DNA of 64,000 nucleotides from an uncultured Lachnospiraceae bacterium (GCA_910579805.1 CAJTWM010000001.1:1-64000); one strand, 5' to 3'. Counted from the stretch's first letter, positions 1-8,985 are shown. The notes: generated by a model from the letters alone, not told the origin. Numbers and translations: made by a program.

Positions 1-77
1 GACTTAGCCTGAGTCTTTGTTGTGATGTTTAAGTTTCTGTTAGAGTTCATCGCTGTGATGTTGTGTTGTACTACCAT
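1..77 (-). CDS. hag: Flagellin, N-terminal 25 codons only (cut by window edge)
   Basis: The frame from the ATG at 77 reads MVVQHNITAMNSNRNLN..., the conserved D0 start of flagellin, the filament subunit. It carries no signal peptide, as expected for a type III flagellar export substrate. A strong ribosome binding site (GGAGG, minus strand of 86-90) sits 8 bases upstream, and a SigD promoter lies at 156-182. The gene continues beyond position 1, so its length, glycosylation sites and C terminus cannot be seen. Its position at the end of the glycosylation island makes it the natural acceptor protein. The family assignment is secure from the D0 motif. The symbol hag (fliC) is by family convention. 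Confidence 0.93.
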   Translation of the reverse strand, partial: MVVQHNITAMNSNRNLNITTKTQAK

Positions 78-85
78 AATTTATT

Positions 86-118
86 CCTCCTTGAATGCTT
101 AGCAGCTTCCCTGCTGCT
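86..118 (-). promoter_or_regulatory. Flagellin leader hairpin with GGA loop: candidate CsrA binding site plus RBS
   Basis: On the minus strand AGCAGC (118-113) pairs with GCTGCT (106-101) around a hexaloop AGGGAA. The loop matches the ANGGAN loop preferred by CsrA. A second GGA motif is in the Shine-Dalgarno AAGGAGG (92-86). In Bacillus, CsrA represses hag by binding such paired sites and FliW relieves it; csrA and fliW are in this window at 59750-60443. The hairpin and motifs are seen; binding is inferred. Confidence 0.65.
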
Positions 119-155
119 GTTTGTTTTATTAAGTAATCTGCTTTACTTGTAATAT

Positions 156-182
156 ATATCGGACGGGACTTCAAATACTTTA
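156..182 (-). promoter_or_regulatory. SigD (sigma-28) promoter of flagellin
   Basis: On the minus strand TAAA (182-179) is followed after 16 bases by CCGATAT (162-156). This matches the Bacillus SigD pattern TAAA-N(15-16)-CCGATAW. It lies about 80 bases upstream of the flagellin ATG, leaving a leader long enough for the GGA hairpin. Confidence 0.85.
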
Positions 183-215
183 GGATTCTTTTAAAATTTT
201 TTTTCTATTTTTATT

Positions 216-1703
216 TTATGAAACAGACCCGTTTTCAAAATAATCCAGCGTCCGCCGAATCCATTCCTGACAAAGAATCAAAAATATCGTGATATCCCTG
301 TCTTTTTCACTGCAGTCGAAATATGTCATATACAGCTCTTCACCGACCTCTCCCCAATGGGTCTCCCTGACAAGATCCTCCATCGTCTCCAATATAAGCC
401 GGGCATACAGACAAGTATCTTCCGCTTTCAAAGCCTGTTTTGTTTTTTCTAATTTCTCAATGATCTGCTGCAGGCTTAAGCATACGTTCCGTATTTTATC
501 GCGGTCCTCCTGCCCGGGCCCAACCGGCGTTTCATCCCCGAACCGGACGGTACAGACCTTCCCGCTTAAGGACTGAAGTTCCCATTTTAATTTCCAGATC
601 ACCCTTATCCTGTTAGCCACCGTATGACCGGCAATCGCTTTTTCCGCAGATAATTCCCTGTCAGTACTTTCGGCTATTTGCCATAGCAGCGGTTCCATAT
701 CGTCTATGGGCTTACCATATTCCAGCCGTTTCAACAAGAACTTATATTTCAGGTACTTCTCCCGTAATTCCTTGACGGCCGCGCCCTTTTGATAAAATCC
801 GTTCCTGATATTTCCCCTGATTTCCGTCTGTACCGCCTTATGGATCACATACAGATCGCAAATCTGCGTATGATATATGTAGAATCCCATCGTATTCTCC
901 AAAAGACTGCCCGCCTGTTCCCATTCCCCCGTTTCCATTGCCGCTTCAATCAGGGGGATCCTCTTTTGGACCTCTTGCTTCTTTAAAATCTCTTCCGCAA
1001 TTTCCGTATCGGGTTTAAAAGAATACCCTTCTTTTTTATATTCTTCACAGAACCTTTCACGATAGACCTCGTATTGTTCCAATTTACTGTGGCCGCACAC
1101 ATGATTGCACCATATATCGTTTTGGCAGGGTACCCCGACTTTATACCCGGCTTTTTTAAACTCCATGCTCTGCGACACGTCATAAAAGTCAAAACCGTCA
1201 AAAACATCTTCCCGCCATTCCAGATCATACCGGGTAATCATGATCATCCCGTCTATTGCCTCTACCTCCTGCAGCTGTTCGGGATCCCGTTTTTCATGGA
1301 CTCCCTGACGCAGGGAGTCATCCAGATAAATGATCCCCACATCCCAGCGCATCAGATACCGGGCATCCGGAATCATCCCCGTGCTTCCGAGCACGCCCAG
1401 CATTCCGTATTCCGGATACTGTTCGAAAATATCGATGATCTCCTGAATAAAATTCTCGTTTACGATAAAGACATCCTGATGGAGGTAGACCTTATAAACC
1501 GCATCCGACCCATGCATGGCCGCATTATACCCCGCCGCCATACTGTCCGCCCCGGCAATCGTAATAATTTCCGTCTCCACCCCGTAAGGGATCCTGAGAC
1601 ATGAAATATATTTTATGCATTCCTCCACGAAACGATCGTTGTTATAACAGATAATAAACGCTACTTTTTTCATGAACCGTACCGTCCGCTCCCCTTTGTC
1701 CAT
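216..1703 (-). CDS. Glycosyltransferase (Glyco_tranf_2_5-like) with helical C-terminal half
   Basis: A 495-residue protein. Residues about 11-230 resemble the Glyco_tranf_2_5 family: VAFIICYNN start, MAAGYNAAM, YKVYLHQDVFI. The C-terminal half is mostly helical, has no motif I recognise, and contains no membrane segment. The ATG at 1703 follows the upstream stop directly (AGGACGG just before it); an internal ATG at 1673 is possible but has a poorer ribosome site. It is the last gene before flagellin, in the WbqC operon. The same domain is fused to the N terminus of the giant at 42354-45464, whereas here it is a separate gene. A role in adding sugar to flagellin or to the growing glycan is inferred. 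Confidence 0.75.
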   Translation of the reverse strand: MDKGERTVRFMKKVAFIICYNNDRFVEECIKYISCLRIPYGVETEIITIAGADSMAAGYNAAMHGSDAVYKVYLHQDVFIVNENFIQEIIDIFEQYPEYGMLGVLGSTGMIPDARYLMRWDVGIIYLDDSLRQGVHEKRDPEQLQEVEAIDGMIMITRYDLEWREDVFDGFDFYDVSQSMEFKKAGYKVGVPCQNDIWCNHVCGHSKLEQYEVYRERFCEEYKKEGYSFKPDTEIAEEILKKQEVQKRIPLIEAAMETGEWEQAGSLLENTMGFYIYHTQICDLYVIHKAVQTEIRGNIRNGFYQKGAAVKELREKYLKYKFLLKRLEYGKPIDDMEPLLWQIAESTDRELSAEKAIAGHTVANRIRVIWKLKWELQSLSGKVCTVRFGDETPVGPGQEDRDKIRNVCLSLQQIIEKLEKTKQALKAEDTCLYARLILETMEDLVRETHWGEVGEELYMTYFDCSEKDRDITIFLILCQEWIRRTLDYFENGSVS

Positions 1704-3869
1704 TCATTTTCCGTCCTGCGCATCAGCGTTTTCCTTCTTTTTCAGGATCTCTTTTAATTCGTTTACTTCTCTTGATAGTCCTTTCGCCTTCATATACTCG
1801 GCGCCTAACCCTACGTCCAAATATTCGTCGAAAATATCCTTTCTCTTATAATGATATTTTTCTTCAAAACATTTTCTTACCTCCGGTCTGGCGCTTATAT
1901 CAAAAAGCAATAAAACCGCAGCCATATTATACCACACGTTTTCCCGGTTTTTTAACAGAAAATACTTTTCACATGCGATCTCTTCATCGCTTTCAGCGTC
2001 AGGATCGACAAACTCTCCGGAAAAAGTCCTTCTAAAAAACCCGTTCTCCATATCCCGTATCTCTTTATACCATAAAAATGTATACTCATTTACCAGCCTG
2101 CACATCGTTTTCTCCGTAAACGCGCTGACATTTTCCGAATATCCCAGACCATGCCTGCGCATTTTAACCAGCCTTTGCGGAAAGACATAAATCTTTTCTT
2201 TTTGGACCAGCCCGACCCATGCCGCGAAGTCCGGCACCTGACGGAACACATAGCAATAACGCTCTTGAAATGCGTCGATATATGCCTGCCGCCTGATCAA
2301 AACGGACGGATGACATAAAGAATTGTCCTTTTTAAAAAATTCATACATCCATCCCTCGGAAGACCTGTTCGCCTTAATAAAGATATCGTCCAGCAATATT
2401 TCCAAATTATCGTTTACATAGTCCGTCCATGTAAAGCAGGCGGCATAATCCGGATTATTTTCCAAAAAACTGACCTGCTTTTCCAGCTTATCCTTTTCCC
2501 AAACGTCGTCGGAATTAATGAGCGCAACATACTTTCCCTTTGTTTTTTCTTTTAAAAACAGCTCGTATCCTCCGTAATTCTCCCCGAAATAGTATTCTTG
2601 GGCAAAATATTGGGAATACCGTCTCATAATTTCCGGGGTACGGTCGGCAGAACCGTCGTCCGCCACCAAAAACTCGATATTTTTATAGGTTTGGTTTATC
2701 ACGCTTTCTATCGCTTCCGCAACAAAAGCTTCATGATTATATGCCGTCATGATCACACTGACAAGGGGCTCATCGTCCGGCCTGCCCTTCTTGATCTGAC
2801 TTTCCATCAGCGCCTCAGGGTCCGCCCGGGTCTTACTCAAAAGATAAAGCGTGCTTGTATCCGTAAAGGCATTTTCCGCAAAAAGTTTCTCCCCAAAATA
2901 GCTTTTTCCTACGGGATGTACGAAAAAGCCTGCCCTTGTCAGTCTGTCGATCACCCCGTCATGGGTGTAAAGCCTGCAGCGGTCGTCCTGCCCGAATCTT
3001 TTCCAGTTTTCCTCCCCCGTAAGTCCCCACTCTTCGTCTATCTCCTCCGCATCCAGAGCGACCGGTACTAAAAAGATACCGATTCCGTCCGGTTTTAATA
3101 TCCTCTGCAATTCCCGCATTGCTTTTCCATCGTCCTTTACATGTTCCAGCACATGGGAGCAGATAAAAAAATCATATGCGTTATCGTCGATCATGGACAT
3201 ATCCGAAATGTCCGATTGAAACGTAACGTTTTTCATATACAGATCCGTAGATTCATAATCCGCATTCGGGCAATTATCTATGATCCACCTCTCTATTGCC
3301 GCAGAAGGCGCGAAATGTAAAATTTTGATTCCTTTCTTCATATATGGCAGACCCAGCTTTTTCAAAAAAGCGATCATTAACCGGTCCCTGTCCGAAGCCA
3401 TGCACTGCAGACAGGTATACTGCTCTTCGTTTAAAAATTCCCATGTATGCCGGACGCCGCCATATTGTTCCGTCTTAAGTTCATAAAAGGAAGGCAGCGG
3501 TTCGAAAACCGTATGCGCCCCGCAGCATGCGCAGACCCATTCCCCTCTTTTCAATGACCGGTATATCCCGACGATACTTTCCAAAAATATCCCCTGCACC
3601 TGGATAAGCCGCTCCCAATTGTCCTGAAAGAAACAACGATCCTTCCCGCCTAATCCGGTGAATTTTAAATACAGATCCGCAATTTCTATAAATTTTTCAT
3701 CCACATCATCCGCAAAAATGATTTTTAATTTTTCAACGCACTCCCAGTTTACCTCCAGCAATTCCCTGACTTCTTCCACGCAGTTCTGGTGCATTTTCCG
3801 ACTCAATAATTGATTGAAATTTTTGATTTCTTCCAATATCTTTACTTTTTCCGCCCTTAAGTCTTCCAT
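1704..3869 (-). CDS. Methyltransferase-glycosyltransferase fusion (GT2)
   Basis: A 721-residue protein with three parts. A helical N-terminal region is followed by a zinc-ribbon-like CACC...CLQC pair (about 112-155). Next is a class I SAM methyltransferase-like domain with the loop ILHFAPSA, and HVLEHVKDD, LKPDG (about 175-330). A GT2 glycosyltransferase follows (about 370-600: VSVIMTAYNHE, VADDGS, INSDDVWEKDK). It abuts the next gene with no gap. It is paralogous to 42354-45464 and 48795-50783, which share this MT-GT2 core. Cytoplasmic. It likely transfers a sugar and may methylate it; neither donor nor acceptor can be read from the sequence. Confidence 0.8.
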   Translation of the reverse strand: MEDLRAEKVKILEEIKNFNQLLSRKMHQNCVEEVRELLEVNWECVEKLKIIFADDVDEKFIEIADLYLKFTGLGGKDRCFFQDNWERLIQVQGIFLESIVGIYRSLKRGEWVCACCGAHTVFEPLPSFYELKTEQYGGVRHTWEFLNEEQYTCLQCMASDRDRLMIAFLKKLGLPYMKKGIKILHFAPSAAIERWIIDNCPNADYESTDLYMKNVTFQSDISDMSMIDDNAYDFFICSHVLEHVKDDGKAMRELQRILKPDGIGIFLVPVALDAEEIDEEWGLTGEENWKRFGQDDRCRLYTHDGVIDRLTRAGFFVHPVGKSYFGEKLFAENAFTDTSTLYLLSKTRADPEALMESQIKKGRPDDEPLVSVIMTAYNHEAFVAEAIESVINQTYKNIEFLVADDGSADRTPEIMRRYSQYFAQEYYFGENYGGYELFLKEKTKGKYVALINSDDVWEKDKLEKQVSFLENNPDYAACFTWTDYVNDNLEILLDDIFIKANRSSEGWMYEFFKKDNSLCHPSVLIRRQAYIDAFQERYCYVFRQVPDFAAWVGLVQKEKIYVFPQRLVKMRRHGLGYSENVSAFTEKTMCRLVNEYTFLWYKEIRDMENGFFRRTFSGEFVDPDAESDEEIACEKYFLLKNRENVWYNMAAVLLLFDISARPEVRKCFEEKYHYKRKDIFDEYLDVGLGAEYMKAKGLSREVNELKEILKKKENADAQDGK

Positions 3870-3901
3870 GATAGCTCTCTCTTCCTGTAGGATCCGATAT
3901 T

Positions 3902-4624
3902 TTATTTCACGCTCAATTTATACTCTTGTAAAAAACCTTTGATTCTTTCGACACTGTTCCAAAATAAAATATCGATTATGGACATATTCGGTTCAAACCC
4001 TTCTTTTCCCTGATCGTAAATAATCTTTTCCGAACATGTATCTAAAAAATATAATTCCATGTCATTTTTTATAAAACTTTCGCGGCTATATAATTTTCTG
4101 CCGCCGCAGGGATTTACATATTCGTCCGCGCCTAATCTCCGACAGATCTCTATGATCCTGTCCGCCCCTGCTAATCCGTTATTTTTTATCATTTGTGACG
4201 AGACTGATAGTTCGGTTTCTATCTGCAAATATCCCATGATCTTTTCAATACTGAACCGGATAAATTTCGTCAGATCCTGTTCCGGATTCCCTATGATCTC
4301 CTCGATCAGGGGCATGACGGCTCCATAATGGTACGCCTTTTTATAGGCATGCCGGATCGTGGATAAGAATTTTTTCTTTTCTTCTAAAGTAAAACTCAAT
4401 TGCGTATCCATGATCAGCCGCTCCTGCGACGCTTTCTTTACCGGTATCGTAAACCTGTACGGTCTGCCGTTTACTAAAATACTGTTTCTATTGATATATC
4501 CGCGCATGATATAATTAACGTCGTCGAGAAGCACAAACTTATCGACTGCGCCGATCAACTGCCAATAACCTATATATGGAAATAAATAAGGCTGCATAAT
4601 TCCGACTTTCATTTTAGTTTTCAT
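3902..4624 (-). CDS. WbqC family protein
   Basis: A 240-residue protein with the WbqC-like opening MKVGIMQPYLFPYIGYWQLI and LLDDVNY...RNSI. The family is common in O-antigen and flagellin-glycan loci; its reaction is not settled as far as I know, although a sugar-modifying transferase role is often assumed. I start it at the ATG at 4624, preceded by GAGGA, rather than at the in-frame GTG at 4648. It is the first gene of a three-gene operon (WbqC, MT-GT2, GT) behind the promoter at 4723-4750. No membrane segment. Confidence 0.85.
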   Translation of the reverse strand: MKTKMKVGIMQPYLFPYIGYWQLIGAVDKFVLLDDVNYIMRGYINRNSILVNGRPYRFTIPVKKASQERLIMDTQLSFTLEEKKKFLSTIRHAYKKAYHYGAVMPLIEEIIGNPEQDLTKFIRFSIEKIMGYLQIETELSVSSQMIKNNGLAGADRIIEICRRLGADEYVNPCGGRKLYSRESFIKNDMELYFLDTCSEKIIYDQGKEGFEPNMSIIDILFWNSVERIKGFLQEYKLSVK

Positions 4625-4722
4625 ATGCTCTTCATCCTCTAAGTACACGATCCGGCTGGTATCACGGACTGCCGCCTCATATGCCGGTTTCCCAATCCTC
4701 CGTTCCGTTATCTTTTTAGATC

Positions 4723-4750
4723 AGAATAACATATAATTACTATTTTTCAA
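4723..4750 (-). promoter_or_regulatory. Vegetative promoter for the WbqC operon
   Basis: Minus strand TTGAAA (4750-4745), 16-base spacer, TATTCT (4728-4723), with TGT just before the -10 (extended -10). The same TGTTATTCT sequence occurs in the promoter at 48628-48655. Confidence 0.7.
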
Positions 4751-4770
4751 AATACATTTTAAAACTTACT

Positions 4771-4793
4771 AAAATATTTCGCCATAATATTTT
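4771..4793 (-). terminator. A/T-rich hairpin after the formyltransferase gene (weak terminator)
   Basis: AAAATATT and AATATTTT form an 8-bp perfect stem around a 7-base loop, just downstream of the stop at 4800 and before the next promoter. It has no GC stem, so termination would be weak. Confidence 0.35.
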
Positions 4794-4799
4794 TACTGC

Positions 4800-5474
4800 T
4801 TATCTCAAAGGCTCCTGTTTCCAAAACGGGAAAGTCATACTCTTTCCATAATCCGCATTTTTTATCCGGACTTTTCCGTCTGCAGCCGACAAACAACCGT
4901 TATCGATGATTTCGATCAGCCGGTTCAACATATCTATCTGCAGATCTAAAATCCTGTCGTAATCTTTCGAATCTTCAAATATCTGCAGCGGGATCACGCT
5001 TTGCATGATGACCGGCCCGGTATCTACCCCCTCATCTATAAAATGCGCCGTATTGCCTATCAGAAACGGCGTCCTGCTGTCGCCTGCCGCCTGATCGATC
5101 GCTTTTAATCCGGGATACATGGGCAAAAGGGAGGGATGGAAATTAATGATCCTATAACGGTATTTTGTCAATAATTCCCCCGCTAAAATATGGGAACCGA
5201 AAGAAAAGCAATAATCGATCCCCTGCTCCGTTAATTCCCGGAGCATCCGATTGGAAAATTCCAAATTTCTTTCCGTATTATCTTTCCCAAGGGCCGTGTA
5301 TCCTAACGCTTTAAATCCAATACCCTTCTGCTCCAATAACTTTTTCAAATCCGATTCTATATCGTATTCGGAAATAACGGTCCTGACCGATCTGCATACC
5401 GCGCCGTCCGCCTGCCTGATAAACCGTTTCACCCTTTCCGATTTTCCTGAAATATAAAATCCGTATTTACTCAC
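4800..5474 (-). CDS. Formyltransferase-fold protein, probable amino-sugar N-formyltransferase
   Basis: A 225-residue protein with the formyltransferase signature. The catalytic triad is visible as Asn111 and His113 (NFHPSLLP) and Asp151 (DTGPV). In this fold 10-formyltetrahydrofolate donates a formyl group to an amine. It is shorter than Met-tRNA formyltransferase and lacks that enzyme's C-terminal domain; purine synthesis neighbours are also absent. Two genes upstream is an aminotransferase of the sugar type, so formation of an N-formyl amino sugar is the best inference. The start chosen is the GTG at 5474 with AGGAG 8 bases ahead. An alternative ATG exists at 5510. Confidence 0.8.
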   Translation of the reverse strand: MSKYGFYISGKSERVKRFIRQADGAVCRSVRTVISEYDIESDLKKLLEQKGIGFKALGYTALGKDNTERNLEFSNRMLRELTEQGIDYCFSFGSHILAGELLTKYRYRIINFHPSLLPMYPGLKAIDQAAGDSRTPFLIGNTAHFIDEGVDTGPVIMQSVIPLQIFEDSKDYDRILDLQIDMLNRLIEIIDNGCLSAADGKVRIKNADYGKSMTFPFWKQEPLR

Positions 5475-5543
5475 TTTTCTTTCTCCTGTCTTGTATGAAT
5501 CCGCCGGCAATATTCGTATTTCCCATGGTTTGTATAGAGCGTG

Positions 5544-6695
5544 TTACAGAGCAGCGTAACATACGGTTTCCCAATCTAATTCTTCAAAATGCTGCCGCAT
5601 ATATATCTTATATTCCGGCGCCAACTGCTTGATCAGTAGCGGAATTTCCCACAAATCTTCCTCCAAATGATATACGCAGACCGCCAGTTTCGGTTTATTT
5701 TCCCTGATCACCCGTTCTCCGCCCCTCAGCGCGGGAATTTCAGAACCTTCGATATCCATTTTGATAAAGGAAACCTTTCCGGTTATGGTATCGTCCAAAG
5801 AAGTCACTTCTATTTCCGAGGATCCCCCTTGCTCGGACAACATGGAGCCGTGCTGATTATCCACAAAATATAATTTCCCCGTCTTCTCATGCAGCCCTCT
5901 GGGTATTATCTCCACTTTTTCGTTTTCAAAAAGTTCTTTCATCCCTGTCCTATAACTTTTCTTGGCTTCAAACGCATATATTTTTTCATATTTCCCATTC
6001 ACATGCCGGATAAAATTAAGAATGGAATCCCCTTGCGCCGCTCCCGCATCCACATATACTTCCCCTTCACCAAATTCATAGATCCCTTCCATAAAATACT
6101 GCGGATAAACGGCGCATTCCGTCAAATATTGATTTCTTCCTGTTATGCGGTAACGCAGGACATTACGGAATGTCAGCCGTGATTGTTCGTCTTCCAGCAG
6201 ATTATATGCTTTACTGATCTCGATCACCTTTTCCAGGATCAGTATTCTGTCATGTCCTCTTTTCAACTCAGCCCGGGGCCTGTATTCATATACCTCGAAA
6301 AAGAATTCATAAAACAACTCTTTCAATTCCTGTCTCATATCCGGAATCAGGGAAAACACGCCGTAGATCTTTTCCAGTCCCGGCATACAGCAGCGTATAT
6401 CCTGAAAACCTGCCAGTTCCAGTCTTTCCCTCTTTTCTTCGATAGGTTCTTCATCCGAATATACGAAAACGACCGTTTTCTCCCTGTCCATTGCATACAA
6501 CTCATGTAAAGACAATACTTTTATATCCAAATCCGCAGGCTGATCTGCCTGTTCCCCTGTTTTACAAAAATAAAATGAAGCCTCCACTCCCGCCTCTTTT
6601 AGCTGTCTGTACTTTTCTAATCCATACACAGAAATGCCATACAGCACCACATCTCTTCCCTTTTCAACTTTTTCCAAATACGCCTCTACCTTCAT
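5544..6695 (-). CDS. FkbM family methyltransferase with N-terminal Rossmann-like domain
   Basis: A 383-residue protein. Residues about 15-100 form a Rossmann-like unit (VVLYGISVYG) of the kind attached to many proteins here. The C-terminal half is FkbM: SAM loop VDAGAAQGDS, acidic YAFEA, and IKMDIEGSE, the family's conserved motif. FkbM enzymes O-methylate sugars or polyketides. The start is well supported by GGAGG upstream of ATG 6695. It lies between the aminotransferase and the formyltransferase in one operon, so methylation of the same amino sugar is plausible. No membrane segment. Confidence 0.85.
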   Translation of the reverse strand: MKVEAYLEKVEKGRDVVLYGISVYGLEKYRQLKEAGVEASFYFCKTGEQADQPADLDIKVLSLHELYAMDREKTVVFVYSDEEPIEEKRERLELAGFQDIRCCMPGLEKIYGVFSLIPDMRQELKELFYEFFFEVYEYRPRAELKRGHDRILILEKVIEISKAYNLLEDEQSRLTFRNVLRYRITGRNQYLTECAVYPQYFMEGIYEFGEGEVYVDAGAAQGDSILNFIRHVNGKYEKIYAFEAKKSYRTGMKELFENEKVEIIPRGLHEKTGKLYFVDNQHGSMLSEQGGSSEIEVTSLDDTITGKVSFIKMDIEGSEIPALRGGERVIRENKPKLAVCVYHLEEDLWEIPLLIKQLAPEYKIYMRQHFEELDWETVCYAAL

Positions 6696-6716
6696 GGCCC
6701 ATCCTCCAATGTCTCT

Positions 6717-7826
6717 CTATTTTTCTGCAATCAACTGTAAAATAATATCAATCGCTTCGATCCCTAAAGTCGGATAAAACGGTAACGTCAAAACCCTTTC
6801 GGATATGTTTCGGGCATTTTTCAGCTCCGTTTCTTTGCATTTATTCCGAATACAGTCCTGATCCGCCGTCAACGGATAAAAATATTTCCGTGCAAATATA
6901 TTTGCCTCCTTTAATTTGTTATACAATTCGTCCCTGCTCACCGGATAGCCGTCTTCTACGACAATAGGCATATAGGAATAGTTCCTGACCACATCTTTCT
7001 CCTGACCCAGCAAGCGTATTCCGTCAATCTTTGCCAGGCCGCTTTCATAGATCTCGTATCTTCTTTTCCTCTCTTCAATATAAGTAGAGATGTGATGAAG
7101 ATTACATAATCCCATGATCGCTGCAAACTCATTCATCTTTGCATTGGCGCCGATTCCCGTAACCAGCTCTTCGCCGCGGATCCCGAAATTTTTCAGGTCT
7201 GCCAGCTTTTCATATATGCCGGGATCCGAAAATGCCGCCGCTCCGCCTTCGATCGTATTGAACACCTTCGTCGCATGAAAACTGAAAACGGAAACGTCTC
7301 CATAGTTTCCGATTCCCTTTCCTTTATATGTAACGCCAAAAGCATGGGCTGCGTCGTAAATAACTTTTAAATGATATTTGTCGGCTATTTCCTGAATCTT
7401 CTCCACATTGCAGACGTTGCCGTAAACATGCACCGGAACGATCGCCACGGTCCGGTCAGTGATCAGACTTTCAATCCGTGTTTCGTCTATCGTCCCGTCT
7501 TCTAACCTGATATCGCAGAAAACCGGCTGCAAACGGTTTCTGATAATAGCGTGGGTAGTGGAAACAAATGTAAAAGGAGTGGTAATGACCTCTGCTCCCG
7601 CAGGAAAGTCAAACGCCTGGATCGCCAATTCCAATGCCATATGTCCGTTTACCATCAGCGACACGTTCGGTACTCCAAGGTATTCCTTTAAACGCTCTTC
7701 TAATTCCTGATGGTATTGTCCCATATTCGTCAGCCAATGGGATTCCCACAAAGGCCTGATTGCTTCTATATATTCTTCATACGGCGGCATAGAAGAATGG
7801 GTGACCAGTATTTTATCCTTTATCAT
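6717..7826 (-). CDS. Sugar aminotransferase, DegT/DnrJ/EryC1 family
   Basis: A 369-residue PLP-dependent enzyme. The PLP lysine is Lys187 in SFHATKVFN, Asp158 (YDAAHAFG) contacts the cofactor, and the EGG motif follows. The family converts a keto group on a nucleotide sugar to an amine. I start at the ATG at 7826, which has AGGAG 7 bases upstream; the longer frame from 7847 lacks a site and overlaps the leader hairpin. First gene of a set with FkbM and the formyltransferase. The keto-sugar donor could be CDP-4-keto-6-deoxyglucose from RfbG, but this is inference. Confidence 0.88.
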   Translation of the reverse strand: MIKDKILVTHSSMPPYEEYIEAIRPLWESHWLTNMGQYHQELEERLKEYLGVPNVSLMVNGHMALELAIQAFDFPAGAEVITTPFTFVSTTHAIIRNRLQPVFCDIRLEDGTIDETRIESLITDRTVAIVPVHVYGNVCNVEKIQEIADKYHLKVIYDAAHAFGVTYKGKGIGNYGDVSVFSFHATKVFNTIEGGAAAFSDPGIYEKLADLKNFGIRGEELVTGIGANAKMNEFAAIMGLCNLHHISTYIEERKRRYEIYESGLAKIDGIRLLGQEKDVVRNYSYMPIVVEDGYPVSRDELYNKLKEANIFARKYFYPLTADQDCIRNKCKETELKNARNISERVLTLPFYPTLGIEAIDIILQLIAEK

Positions 7827-7850
7827 AAAAAGACTCCTTCCCTTCATGCA

Positions 7851-7890
7851 AGAAAACCTGCCATGACAAATAATCCACGACAGGTTTTCT
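7851..7890 (-). terminator. Terminator-like hairpin inside the leader of the aminotransferase operon
   Basis: AGAAAACCTG (7851-7860) pairs with CAGGTTTTCT (7881-7890). On the minus strand it ends in TTTTCTT. It lies between the promoter at 7974-8002 and the start codon, so it is a leader attenuator candidate rather than an end-of-operon terminator. It resembles the leader hairpin at 28430-28467. Confidence 0.55.
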
Positions 7891-7973
7891 TTGATATTTC
7901 ATATCATAATTATCCTTTTGTCCGAACGCATCCATGCAAAAAAGTTTAAAAGTTCATTGATATTATTTTTTTA

Positions 7974-8002
7974 ACTATAATATAATTCCGTCAGGCGGTC
8001 AA
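7974..8002 (-). promoter_or_regulatory. Strong vegetative promoter for the aminotransferase operon
   Basis: Minus strand TTGACC (8002-7997), 17-base spacer, TATAGT (7979-7974). It lies just past the stop of the GT8 gene and about 150 bases ahead of the aminotransferase start. Confidence 0.8.
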
Positions 8003-8016
8003 GTTATGAAAATGGG

Positions 8017-8985
8017 CTACTTAAGCTTTTTTAATACATCCATTAGTTTCGAATTAATCTCTTTCATTTGTTCTAACTGGGATACCGCGTTCTGATACCC
8101 CTGAAACAGATTCTTTATTTTTTCTTCCAATGCGGGATTTTCAAAACTGTCTTTCATAAACGCAGATACGAGCTTTTGGTAACACGGGGTAAGCGCCGCG
8201 TAATCCCACCATAATTTTTGAATGTCAAAGTGAAAATCCGTGGTGTTCCATGGTTTCGCACCGACAAAATGAACGATATAGGCGTTTTCTTTTACCGTTT
8301 CGTACGATATGTGTTCCCGATGGGCTATATTGGCAAACAGGTCGTATGCATACGGATCGATATAACCGATACGCTGCCAGTGAACATAATTCAATATGTC
8401 CTGATCCGGCGCAAACATTGCATAATCCCACTCCTCTATCGCGCGAAGATAAAACTCAAAATTATATTTTCCCCTCATTTGGGCAATATTTAACAGCATG
8501 ACGCCGGAATTAAAATATTGAAATCCCAGTTCCAGCATCGGTTCAAACATTTGGCGCTGCTTTTCGGTAAAATCATCCCCGCATTTCCCGCAGGCGTCGA
8601 CGCATGTGATGATCTCCGTTCCCTGAAAATCAACCGTATAATATTCTTCCAGCGATCTGTTGACGATCAGATCCACGTCGAGATACAGGATCCGTTCCAC
8701 CCCCGCCGGAAGGTAATCCAATAGCAAAAGACGATAATAAGCCTCCACGCTCCATTTTTCGTCCCTGGGAAATCTGTCATGAAATATCCCGGGACCGACG
8801 GGGACCGGAATCAAAACGATATCATATTCCTTAAGACACTCCCGCATATACTGAAAATGTTCTTCCGTAAGCTCGCCATGCAGAAGATATGCATGAACGG
8901 ATACCGGATTATTCACACATAACGACGTAAGCATCACGACCGTATAGTCTATATATTTTTGATTTAATGCCGTTGCGATATTCAC
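8017..8985 (-). CDS. Glycosyltransferase family 8
   Basis: A 322-residue GT-A enzyme. The metal-binding DVD is at 103-105 (LYLDVDLIV). Other GT8 marks are FNSGVMLLN, DQDILN and HFVGAKPW. GT8 enzymes are retaining transferases using UDP-galactose, UDP-glucose or related donors; the donor here cannot be told. The C terminus (after about 285) is a short amphipathic, coiled-coil-like stretch. The start is a GTG at 8985 with AAGGA upstream. It is separated from rfbG by a 92-base gap containing an inverted repeat (9042-9064) and by a promoter from the next operon, so it may be transcribed alone or as the tail of the rfb operon. Confidence 0.88.
   Translation of the reverse strand: MNIATALNQKYIDYTVVMLTSLCVNNPVSVHAYLLHGELTEEHFQYMRECLKEYDIVLIPVPVGPGIFHDRFPRDEKWSVEAYYRLLLLDYLPAGVERILYLDVDLIVNRSLEEYYTVDFQGTEIITCVDACGKCGDDFTEKQRQMFEPMLELGFQYFNSGVMLLNIAQMRGKYNFEFYLRAIEEWDYAMFAPDQDILNYVHWQRIGYIDPYAYDLFANIAHREHISYETVKENAYIVHFVGAKPWNTTDFHFDIQKLWWDYAALTPCYQKLVSAFMKDSFENPALEEKIKNLFQGYQNAVSQLEQMKEINSKLMDVLKKLK

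Noticed and set aside
289..576. Plus-strand frame opposite the 216-1703 glycosyltransferase
   Set aside because: No ribosome site, no recognisable motif, and it lies antisense inside a well-supported gene. The many similar antisense frames elsewhere were dropped for the same reason.
4800..5474. Met-tRNA formyltransferase or PurN
   Set aside because: Too short for Fmt and lacking its C-terminal domain; no purine or translation genes near, and it is in an operon with a sugar aminotransferase.
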